From Deltaproteobacteria bacterium (GTDB lineage: Bacteria > Desulfobacterota > Binatia > UBA9968): DNA of 5,002 bases. Within the stretch, counting starts at the first letter, position 1. Each line of letters begins with the position of its first letter. The notes below the pieces were generated by a model. That model did no database searches. It saw only the letters and a list, made by a program, of their open reading frames with translations, and was not told the DNA's origin. This document shows, in pieces, positions 1 through 4,948 of the stretch. The stretch lies in NCBI GenBank assembly GCA_005879435.1, contig VBKX01000688.1:1-5002 (forward strand). Reading direction: 5' to 3'. The position numbers and the translations under genes were made by a program.

Positions 1-153
1 TGGGAAAGCTCACAGCTCTTTCCCATCTACAGCGTCGGCGTGGTCGCAGTCAGCGCGATACTGGCGATGTTAATCTTCCGTGAACAATTGTCGAAACAAA
101 GAACGATTGGTTTGGCTGTAGGCTTGATTGCAGTGGCGCTGCTGAATCAATGA
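1..153 (+). CDS. EamA/DMT-family permease, C-terminal end (partial)
   Basis: The first 50 codons in frame 1 end at a TGA at 151-153; the gene starts outside the window. The residues form a hydrophobic helix (roughly PIYSVGVVAVSAILAMLIF), a short polar turn (REQLSKQRT) and a second hydrophobic helix (IGLAVGLIAVALL) ending in NQ. This is the usual last-two-helices pattern of EamA/drug-metabolite transporter proteins, where a phrase like 'lfREqls..q..G..lI..G' links helices 9 and 10. The protein would sit in the inner membrane and export or exchange small metabolites; the substrate cannot be inferred. The gene converges with the binding-protein gene at 160, leaving only 6 bases between the two stops, and I see no hairpin terminator there. 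The family call is moderately firm because only the tail is visible. Confidence 0.7.
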   Translation, partial: WESSQLFPIYSVGVVAVSAILAMLIFREQLSKQRTIGLAVGLIAVALLNQ

Positions 154-159
154 TTGGTT

Positions 160-1152
160 CTACTTCAACGTGTCGCTGACTTTCCTGACAATGCTGAAGT
201 CGAACACCTGTTCCGGCAGCACCGGCTGCTTGGGCTTGACCCGCTGCGAAGCATCCGCGATCATTTGCCGCTGAACCTCGTCGCTTACCACGCCGCTCGC
301 CAGGAAGTCAGGGCCCGCGACGTCGTACACTCGCGCGGCGATCTTGTCCGCGTTCTTGCCGAGATCGACCCAGGGTCCTTTGAGAAAGTCTATCGCGTAT
401 TTTCTGTCCGACTTGATCAGGCGCGTTGCCCGCAGCATGGCGCGCACGACTTTGGTCACCAGCTCCGGTTGCTCGGTGAGCATCGTCTTGGTCGTCGCCA
501 GGCCGCCCTGAACCGATTGATAGAATTCGCCCGCGGCCGCCAGCTTCCGAAAGCCTTCGTCCTGGGCCGTGAAGGTCAAGGGCATTTGCAGCGGCGCGGC
601 GTCGATGACCTTGGCCTTCAACGATAAGTAGGTTAGGTGGCTTGGCCCGGTGGCCAGAATGGATACTTCTTCGGGACGAACATTGTGAGCGATCAAGATC
701 CGGCGCGCCAGAATTTCCGCCAGCGAGCCGACGCCGCCGGTGCCGATCTTTTTCCCGCGCAATTGCTGCACACTGGTGATGTTGGGTTGGGCGATGAGAT
801 CGAAAGACGGCCGATCCGTGACGGCAAAAATGACTCTGATGTCAGCACCCTGAACGGCGGAACTGACCGCCGATCCGGTGGCTGACGCGAATTGGGTGCT
901 GTTGCCCATTGTCGCCTGGATGGTTTGAATCGCCTGCATGACGATCAGCTCGATATCCAAACCCTCCTCGCGGAAAAAGCCGCGCTCCTTGGCAACGAAA
1001 AACGGCATGGAAGTCGTGCTTCTTGCTGCCAAGCCCATGCGGACCTGCGTTAGTTTGTCCGCTTTATCGGCAGAAAACGCAGTTTCAGCCGTGGGACTTA
1101 ACAGGATGAATGAAAGCGCGATTAAAGTAGCGATACATCTTTCCATGCTCAT
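160..1152 (-). CDS. NMT1/SsuA-like ABC transporter substrate-binding protein
   Basis: This is a predicted secreted periplasmic binding protein of the NMT1/THI5-like (SsuA/TauA/NrtA-type) fold, 330 aa, a typical length. Such proteins capture an organic solute and hand it to an ABC permease. The N-terminus is a Sec signal peptide: a short charged start (MSMER), a hydrophobic core (IATLIALSFILL) and an AFSA cleavage site near residue 28. The mature part begins with the family-typical strand and 'PFFVAKERGFFREEGLDIELI' region (about residues 50-70), followed by the second-lobe phrase LRGKKIGTGGVGSLAE. The frame stays open to 1332, but I chose the ATG at 1152 because it follows GGAGGA at 1158-1163 with 5 nt spacing and gives a clean signal peptide. 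The longer start would run into the VOC gene. It is the last gene of the minus-strand cluster, 47 nt after the VOC stop, and stops with TAG. The ligand is unknown, and no permease or ATPase gene is nearby. Confidence 0.85.
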   Translation of the reverse strand: MSMERCIATLIALSFILLSPTAETAFSADKADKLTQVRMGLAARSTTSMPFFVAKERGFFREEGLDIELIVMQAIQTIQATMGNSTQFASATGSAVSSAVQGADIRVIFAVTDRPSFDLIAQPNITSVQQLRGKKIGTGGVGSLAEILARRILIAHNVRPEEVSILATGPSHLTYLSLKAKVIDAAPLQMPLTFTAQDEGFRKLAAAGEFYQSVQGGLATTKTMLTEQPELVTKVVRAMLRATRLIKSDRKYAIDFLKGPWVDLGKNADKIAARVYDVAGPDFLASGVVSDEVQRQMIADASQRVKPKQPVLPEQVFDFSIVRKVSDTLK

Positions 1153-1157
1153 CCAGG

Positions 1158-1163
1158 TCCTCC
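1158..1163 (-). promoter_or_regulatory. Ribosome binding site of the binding-protein gene at 1152
   Basis: On the minus strand this reads GGAGGA, 5 nt before the ATG at 1152. It decides the start among three nearby in-frame ATGs (1179, 1152 and 1146): 1179 has no such motif, and 1146 would be 11 nt away. Confidence 0.7.
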
Positions 1164-1199
1164 GAAAAGTGAGCCGCATCGTTATTCCCGCCAAACCAT

Positions 1200-2081
1200 T
1201 TATTGATCCGTTACGTCTATGAAATTTCCGTCCGGATCGGCCAGCTGATGCCGGCCGTAACGACAAGCCGAGAGTAGTCGCAGTACGACATCGTGTTCGG
1301 AAGCCTGATTGGGAGCCTTCGGAGTCATCCACTCAGGATCCACGCTGGTCAAAACATCGAAATCTTTTCTAAACATCTCCATGTTTTCTACCTTGAATCC
1401 GACGTGGTCGAGTCCAGGACCCCGGTGTTCGGCGCCGTGATAGTCTTCGATTTTCCACGGCGTCAGGATCAACGTGACTTTGCCGTCTGTGAGGTAAAAA
1501 TTCGGATCTTCCAACGCCTTTTCCTCTTCTTTAAATTCGAAGACGTCCACATAGAAGCGCGCTAAAGCACCCGGATTGATGGCGCGTATCGTCAGGTGCT
1601 TGATATAGCGATTTTGCTCTCGATCGGACTCGGCCCAAACGCCGCGGACGTTGTCCAAACCGGGCTGGCTCAGGTCGAACAGATGGCCCTCGGGATCGTG
1701 TGAGCTGAAAGATGCAAACGGCCGGTTGCTTGGTCTCTTGACGACTCCCACCGCGGGATATTTTTCCTTGTAGCGGCTGAAAACGCGGTCCAGGTCGTCT
1801 ACCTCGATGCCAAAGTGATCTATGCCCGCTGGATATCCCGGCCGGCGGCGTAGGAACGCCACCCCAACGTTGCCATCGCCCGCGATCACCGTTGCGTCGT
1901 AAGGTTTGGCAACACGTTTGGTCGATAAAAGCGGATTGCCGAAACGCTTGGCGAACTCTTCCTCGGATGCCGGGGAGGTATCCGCCCTTGCCCGAGTTAG
2001 CCCAAATAAACACTCATAGAATCGGCAAAGCCGGGGCGCGTTGTGGCTCATAAACGCCACATGCTTGATCTTTGCTATCAT
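1200..2081 (-). CDS. Two-domain VOC (glyoxalase/extradiol dioxygenase-like) protein
   Basis: This 293-aa cytoplasmic protein has two tandem vicinal-oxygen-chelate domains, the size and layout of type I extradiol ring-cleavage dioxygenases. Domain 1 (about 1-140) shows IKHVAF (H7), IDHFGIEV (H89) and DPEGHLFDLSQ (D136). Domain 2 (about 158-293) shows IKHLTIRA (H162), LDHVGFKV (H226) and DPDGNFIDVTDQ (D289). The 64-residue spacing from H162 to H226 matches the metal-binding histidines of BphC-type enzymes. The third ligand, normally Glu, is Asp in both domains by my alignment, so metal binding and ring cleavage are plausible but not shown. AGGAG at 2089-2093 lies 7 nt before the ATG. The gene sits between two solute-binding protein genes on the same strand (78 nt after one, 47 nt before the other), suggesting it acts on the imported compound. 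It could instead be a lyase or isomerase of the VOC superfamily; the substrate is unknown. Confidence 0.85.
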   Translation of the reverse strand: MIAKIKHVAFMSHNAPRLCRFYECLFGLTRARADTSPASEEEFAKRFGNPLLSTKRVAKPYDATVIAGDGNVGVAFLRRRPGYPAGIDHFGIEVDDLDRVFSRYKEKYPAVGVVKRPSNRPFASFSSHDPEGHLFDLSQPGLDNVRGVWAESDREQNRYIKHLTIRAINPGALARFYVDVFEFKEEEKALEDPNFYLTDGKVTLILTPWKIEDYHGAEHRGPGLDHVGFKVENMEMFRKDFDVLTSVDPEWMTPKAPNQASEHDVVLRLLSACRYGRHQLADPDGNFIDVTDQ

Positions 2082-2088
2082 TGTAAAG

Positions 2089-2093
2089 CTCCT
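2089..2093 (-). promoter_or_regulatory. Ribosome binding site of the VOC gene
   Basis: On the minus strand AGGAG, within AAAGGAG, lies 7 nt upstream of the ATG at 2081. It supports that start codon. Confidence 0.7.
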
Positions 2094-2159
2094 TTCTAAA
2101 TGTTTGATACGCTCGCAAACTTCGTTGGCACTACAAAATATTACGATCGCCGATGTTGT

Positions 2160-3155
2160 TTATCTCTGCGTGTATTCTTTCCGCAACTTATTGAAGAAGC
2201 CTTCTTTCTCCAGTTCATCGATCAGGCTTTCGTCGATGAGCCGGCTCAAATTTACTTCCTCTTTTGGGCGTCCCAATTGTTGCAGAACGACGTCAGCGAC
2301 ATCTCTAACACCTTTACGGCCGACCCGGGGCGGTAAAGAAAATACATTGTGGTACAGATCATAGGTCTCTTCCGCCACTTTGCGATCCACTTTTAGGTAT
2401 CTGGCAATGATGGGCAGAATTTTTTCGCGCTGGGTGCTGACTTGGTAGATCGACTCGCTGAGCGCTTGGAGAAAACGCTTGATGGTATCGCGCTCCCTAT
2501 CAAGAAACGAACGACGCGCAACGATCAGTCTGTCGGGGAACTCCGGCACGATCTCGGCCAAGTCACCTAAAATAGTCATTCCCTTTTGCGCAGCTATGAG
2601 GGCATGGTCATACGAAATGACGGTGGCGTCCAAGCCGCGCGCATCCATAGCTATCAGTCTCGCGGCGCTGCCGCCGGCGGGAATGATATTTACCGCTTCG
2701 CGTGGAATACCCCATTCTCGAAGCGCGAGCAAAACGCCAAATTCGTTTGATCCGCCGAAATTGGCAATGCCGACTTTTTTTCCACGAAGATCTCCAGGCC
2801 TCGTGATGGTCTTTTGGGCGACGAACTTCAGTAAATTTTTATTTAGAAACCCGCCGACGATGACCGCATCTCCACTGCCGAGACTCGTACGGATGGGAAC
2901 CATGGCCGCCATATTCGCGGAATGAACGCTCCCGCCGAGTAGCGCTTGCATTCCGCGCGCTCCTCCCAGGATCAGAACACTTTCCACGTCCAATTGATAT
3001 TTGCGAAATGTTCCCAGGTCCTTCCCGGTCCAGAGGGGAATCTGCGCACCGCCGACACCCGCGCTACTATGAAGGTGGCGTTGTTGCGCGGAAAGACTGA
3101 ATAGGGGAATCAGAGAAAATAATAGGAAAAGTGATCCGATGATTAGAGGTCGCAT
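2160..3155 (-). CDS. NMT1-like ABC transporter substrate-binding protein (second, divergent copy)
   Basis: This 331-aa predicted periplasmic solute-binding protein belongs to the NMT1/SsuA-like group. A signal peptide (MRPLIIGSLFLLFSLIPLF, cleavage near SLSA at 20-23) precedes the mature protein. Typical features follow: a first lobe with PLWTGKDLGTFRKYQLDVE (about 40-58), the small-residue loop LLGGSVHSANMA (about 72-83), and a hinge and second lobe with PGDLRGKKVGIANFGGSNEFG. The charged C-terminus is ELEKEGFFNKLRKEY. It shares the fold with the binding protein at 160-1152 but differs throughout, so this is not a recent duplication. The ATG at 3155 is the only start that keeps the signal peptide; an in-frame TAG lies 18 nt upstream of it. 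It has no Shine-Dalgarno at the usual distance: a GAGGA lies 22 nt away. As the first gene of the apparent three-gene minus-strand operon it probably has its own promoter in the 152-bp gap. Ligand unknown. Confidence 0.85.
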   Translation of the reverse strand: MRPLIIGSLFLLFSLIPLFSLSAQQRHLHSSAGVGGAQIPLWTGKDLGTFRKYQLDVESVLILGGARGMQALLGGSVHSANMAAMVPIRTSLGSGDAVIVGGFLNKNLLKFVAQKTITRPGDLRGKKVGIANFGGSNEFGVLLALREWGIPREAVNIIPAGGSAARLIAMDARGLDATVISYDHALIAAQKGMTILGDLAEIVPEFPDRLIVARRSFLDRERDTIKRFLQALSESIYQVSTQREKILPIIARYLKVDRKVAEETYDLYHNVFSLPPRVGRKGVRDVADVVLQQLGRPKEEVNLSRLIDESLIDELEKEGFFNKLRKEYTQR

Positions 3156-3159
3156 CTTA

Positions 3160-3165
3160 AGTATA
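3160..3165 (-). promoter_or_regulatory. Possible -10 element just upstream of the binding-protein gene at 3155
   Basis: On the minus strand this reads TATACT (5 of 6 to TATAAT), only 4 nt before the ATG at 3155. No convincing -35 hexamer lies 15-19 nt further up. If used, it would give an almost or fully leaderless transcript, which would fit the missing Shine-Dalgarno, but the 4-nt gap is short. Treat as tentative. Confidence 0.2.
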
Positions 3166-3307
3166 GGTGTTTTCTAATCCTCACGCATGAATTTGAGAGC
3201 TTTCACCGTTCGAGAATCAATTGCGGCTCCATCAGCGTACTCTCAAAATCAGCCGCAGACGTCGATCACGAAGGCCTCGCTCGATCGGAATTAGCCGATG
3301 GGATCTG

Positions 3308-3922
3308 TTATCCCGCGGTTTGACCAGACGGTGACTTTACTACATGCTCGATCAAGCGCTGCAATTCTTCGTAGGGCTGCGCCCCGACCATTAAATATTT
3401 TCCAGCCAGAAAAGTCGGCACCGCGTTGACGCCATAGGCGGCGCAGCGCCGCCAGTCGTCGTCGACGGCATCCTTGTACTTGCGGCTCAGCAAGACATCG
3501 GTCGCTTCATCGGCCGGCAAGCCGTTTTCCTCGGCGATCTCGGCAAGCACGTCGGCTTTGCCGATATTTCTCACGTCGACGAAGTAGGCGCGAAACAAAG
3601 CGTCGGTGACTTCCTCACCTTTGCTTTTGGTGTTTGCCCATTTCGCCAACTCCTGGGCGAGCCGGCTATTGTAAGACATGTTGCGTTCCGCATTGAACGG
3701 CAAGCCCTCCCGCTCCATGTTCACTTTCATGCGCTGGTTGCGCGCGATGATCTCCGGTCCGCGCACGCTGCCTTCCTCGGGTGTATCCGGATGCAGCGGG
3801 AATTGAGTAAATTTGATCTCGAGACCGAATTTCTTTTTGAGTTTCTCGACACGCCCGGTGACGAGGTAGCACCACGGTCAAACGAAATCGGAAAATACTT
3901 CGAGAACTAGTGGCTCGGACAT
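3308..3922 (-). CDS. FrnE/DsbA-like oxidoreductase, predicted selenoprotein (UPWC active site)
   Basis: A cytoplasmic thioredoxin-fold dithiol oxidoreductase/isomerase of the DsbA/FrnE (2-hydroxychromene-2-carboxylate isomerase-like) family, 204 aa with no signal peptide, full family length. The ATG at 3922 follows AGGAGG with 5 nt spacing. Reading runs MSEPLVLEVFSDFV, then TGA as codon 15, then PWCYL. The TGA replaces the first Cys of the family's CPWC motif, leaving C18 as the resolving residue. Past it the same frame runs on without any stop to 3308, through the helical insertion (about 55-150) and the cis-proline loop GVNAVPTFLAG (P169) to the last helix PYEELQRLIEHVV. A SECIS-like hairpin follows the TGA. 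I therefore read codon 15 as selenocysteine. Conventional calling would start at the GTG at 3766 and lose the catalytic motif. The alternatives are a sequencing error or point mutation of TGC/TGT, or a pseudogene; a stop hitting exactly the redox Cys makes Sec more likely. It is divergent from pcaDC. Family identity is firm; Sec insertion is inferred. Confidence 0.85.
3845..3865 (-). promoter_or_regulatory. Candidate bacterial SECIS hairpin
   Basis: In the minus-strand mRNA, CUCG pairs with CGAG as a 4-bp lower stem. A U-U mismatch follows, then CAC pairs with GUG as a 3-bp upper stem closing the loop CGGGC. The stem begins 12 nt after the UGA and the apical loop lies 20 nt after it, within the 16-37 nt usual for bacterial SECIS elements, and the loop has a G in its first two positions as expected. 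The unpaired U below a short upper stem recalls the bulged U of the E. coli fdhF element. It lies inside codons 20-26 of the oxidoreductase gene. A weaker competing pairing exists (GGUG with CACC, 9-nt loop). It would recruit SelB with Sec-tRNA; folding was done by eye. Confidence 0.65.
3878..3880 (-). other. In-frame UGA, predicted selenocysteine codon (residue 15)
   Basis: The minus-strand TGA is in frame with both the upstream ATG (3922) and the long downstream reading frame. The flanking residues, SDFV before and PWCYL after, match the DsbA/FrnE active-site strand and helix start around C-P-W-C, so the recoded residue is the nucleophilic position of a UxxC redox pair. Selenocysteine in place of the attacking Cys of thioredoxin-fold enzymes is a well-established bacterial pattern. 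Confidence 0.82.
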
Positions 3923-3927
3923 GATTT

Positions 3928-3933
3928 CCTCCT
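3928..3933 (-). promoter_or_regulatory. Ribosome binding site of the selenoprotein gene
   Basis: On the minus strand this is a perfect AGGAGG, 5 nt before the ATG at 3922. It matters because it shows that translation starts upstream of the in-frame TGA, not at the internal GTG 3766. Confidence 0.85.
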
Positions 3934-4038
3934 GTTCCAAGGGTTCAAGACGTTCAAGTCGTTCAAACCGTTCACAGCGTTGGATAAGTCGAATTCAACT
4001 TGGGTTCCAGTTGTTCCAAGGGTTCAAAAGTTCAACGC
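3934..4038. repeat. 9-bp-periodic GTTCAA repeat array
   Basis: Copies of GTTC(A/C)A-type units start at 3934, 3943, 3952, 3961 and 3970, all exactly 9 bp apart; a decayed unit may follow at 3979. A second block starts at 4004, 4013, 4022 and 4030. A perfect 16-bp direct repeat, TGTTCCAAGGGTTCAA, occurs at 3933-3948 and 4012-4027, showing that the two blocks are related by duplication. The first unit abuts the Shine-Dalgarno of the selenoprotein gene. The array fills most of the divergent intergenic region. Its role is unknown: it could be a low-complexity intergenic repeat found elsewhere in the genome, or a multi-site protein-binding region. It is not a CRISPR array, as the units are too short and lack unique spacers. 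Confidence 0.75.
3996..4013. repeat. Small inverted repeat inside the repeat array
   Basis: CAACT (3996-4000) pairs with AGTTG (4009-4013); inside it GG (4002-4003) pairs with CC (4007-4008) around a GTT loop, with one bulged T. This makes a 7-bp hairpin on either strand. There is no T-run after it, so it is not a clear terminator. It falls between the two repeat blocks. Confidence 0.35.
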
Positions 4039-4106
4039 TTCCATGTTTTGAATAGATCTTAGGGTTGTTGTTAGGGCGAAGTCAAAGGGGAATCCAGCCG
4101 GCGGCG

Positions 4107-4120
4107 CAAAGTTGACTTTG
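4107..4120. promoter_or_regulatory. Perfect palindrome, candidate operator of pcaDC
   Basis: CAAAGT-TG-ACTTTG is a perfect palindrome with 6-bp arms and a 2-bp centre. It covers the putative -35 of the pcaD promoter. Further half-sites lie nearby: CAAAG at 4083-4087 and ACTTTG at 4137-4142, the latter 22 bp (about two helical turns) from the palindrome's right arm and over the putative -10. This arrangement suggests a dimeric regulator controlling the pca genes; the regulator is not in the window and its family cannot be told. Confidence 0.45.
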
Positions 4121-4139
4121 GTTCGCGGGCTCGGATACT
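4112..4139 (+). promoter_or_regulatory. Putative sigma70-type promoter of pcaDC
   Basis: TTGACT (4112-4117, 5 of 6 to the -35 consensus) is followed after 16 bp by GATACT (4134-4139, 4 of 6 to the -10). Transcription would start near 4146, giving a leader of only about 8 nt before the ATG at 4154, which fits the weak Shine-Dalgarno there. The -35 coincides with the centre of the palindrome. Confidence 0.35.
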
Positions 4140-4153
4140 TTGAATCCAAGGCC

Positions 4154-4948
4154 ATGCCATTTGTCCAACTTAACAACATTGTCCATCGTTACGTCGATGA
4201 GGGCGCGAAGGAAAAGCCGGCTATCGTTTTTGCCAATTCTCTGGGCAGCGACCTGCGTATTTGGGATGAGGTGGCGGCCCGACTGGCCGCGGATTTCCGC
4301 GTGATTCGCTACGATAAGCGCGGCCACGGGCTGACCGATGCCGTTCCAGCGCCGTATTCCGCTAAGGATCTCGCGGACGACGTTGCCCGACTGCTCGATG
4401 CTCTGGAAATCGGCGAAGCCGTGATATGCGGTGTTTCGGTCGGCGGTATCATTGCGCAGGCTTTGGCGTTAAACCATCCGCGCCGCGTGCGCGCGCTGGC
4501 TTTATGCGATACCGGCGCGCGTATCGGATCTGTAGAATCATGGCAGCAGCGCATCGGCACGGTTCAAACCGGTGGCCTTAAAGCTCTGGAATCGCCGACC
4601 ATGGAACGGTGGTTTTCGGCGCAATTCCGCGCACGCCGGCCCGCCGACATCCGCGGCTATTCAACTATGCTGCTGCAAACTTCGGTGGCGGGTTATATCG
4701 GCACATGCTGCGCGCTGCGCGACGCGGATTTTCGCGCGATGGCGGCCCGAATCAAGTGTCCTACACTGGTTCTATGTGGCGCTGAGGACATCTCCACGCC
4801 TCCCGAGCTCGCTAAAGAACTGGTGGACTTGATTCCCGGCGCGCGATTTACCTTGATCGAAAATGCCGGTCATTTGCCGTGTGTCGAACAGCCGGCAATA
4901 GTGGCGGAAAGAATGATGCAGTTTTTCCAGGAGGTGCAAATTGTCTGA
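4154..4948 (+). CDS. pcaD: 3-oxoadipate enol-lactonase (alpha/beta hydrolase)
   Basis: PcaD hydrolyses 3-oxoadipate enol-lactone to 3-oxoadipate in the protocatechuate branch of the beta-ketoadipate pathway, in the cytoplasm. The 264-aa protein has the alpha/beta hydrolase core: oxyanion region FANSLG (26-31), YDKRGHG (53-59), nucleophile elbow GVSVGG with S95, acid D212 in GAEDISTP and catalytic H240 in ENAGHLPCVEQP. The lid with W130 (ESWQQRI) is typical of enol-lactonases. I chose the ATG at 4154 because PcaD proteins start close to this point (MPFVQLNNIVHRY); the frame is open further up to a TTG at 4112, which would add 14 unlike residues. The Shine-Dalgarno is weak (AAGG only 2 nt before the ATG). 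The following gene overlaps by 8 bp and is pcaC-like, which strongly supports PcaD over a generic hydrolase. Esterase or haloperoxidase-like functions remain possible but less likely. Confidence 0.88.
   Translation: MPFVQLNNIVHRYVDEGAKEKPAIVFANSLGSDLRIWDEVAARLAADFRVIRYDKRGHGLTDAVPAPYSAKDLADDVARLLDALEIGEAVICGVSVGGIIAQALALNHPRRVRALALCDTGARIGSVESWQQRIGTVQTGGLKALESPTMERWFSAQFRARRPADIRGYSTMLLQTSVAGYIGTCCALRDADFRAMAARIKCPTLVLCGAEDISTPPELAKELVDLIPGARFTLIENAGHLPCVEQPAIVAERMMQFFQEVQIV
4929..4934 (+). promoter_or_regulatory. Ribosome binding site of pcaC
   Basis: A perfect AGGAGG lies inside the end of pcaD, 6 nt before a TTG at 4941. It decides the start of the next gene in favour of the TTG over the ATG at 4968. 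Confidence 0.75.

Noticed and set aside
154..627. Plus-strand 157-codon open frame
   Set aside because: It is antisense to the binding-protein gene, lacks a ribosome binding site, and its Arg/His/Gln-rich composition is typical of a shadow frame.
2082..2159. Terminator or promoter between the binding-protein and VOC genes (GTTTG/CAAAC inverted repeat at 2102-2120)
   Set aside because: A 5-bp stem with a 9-base loop and no T-run is too weak; the short gap is compatible with a continuous operon.
3263..3299. Possible terminator hairpins after the selenoprotein gene (CGATC with GATCG at 3263-3287; ATCGG with CCGAT at 3284-3299)
   Set aside because: The stems are only 5 bp or are interrupted, the two overlap each other, and no T-run follows on the minus strand.
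3308..3766. Truncated DsbA-like pseudogene starting at the GTG 3766
   Set aside because: The upstream 52 codons in the same frame encode the correct family N-terminus with a strong ribosome binding site; the only interruption is TGA at the redox Cys position, which Sec explains better than decay.
3666..3881. A 71-codon minus-strand open frame starting at a TTG one base out of register with the TGA
   Set aside because: It lies in another frame over the selenoprotein gene, is rich in Arg and Gln like an out-of-frame shadow, and resembles no family. A frameshift joining it to the 3308-3766 part is not needed, because the true frame continues directly through the TGA.
3934..4038. T-arm-like GGTTCAA motifs suggesting a tRNA (for example a selC gene) or a CRISPR array
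   Set aside because: The motif simply repeats every 9 bp; there is no acceptor stem, D-arm or anticodon arm, and no repeat-spacer pattern of CRISPR length.
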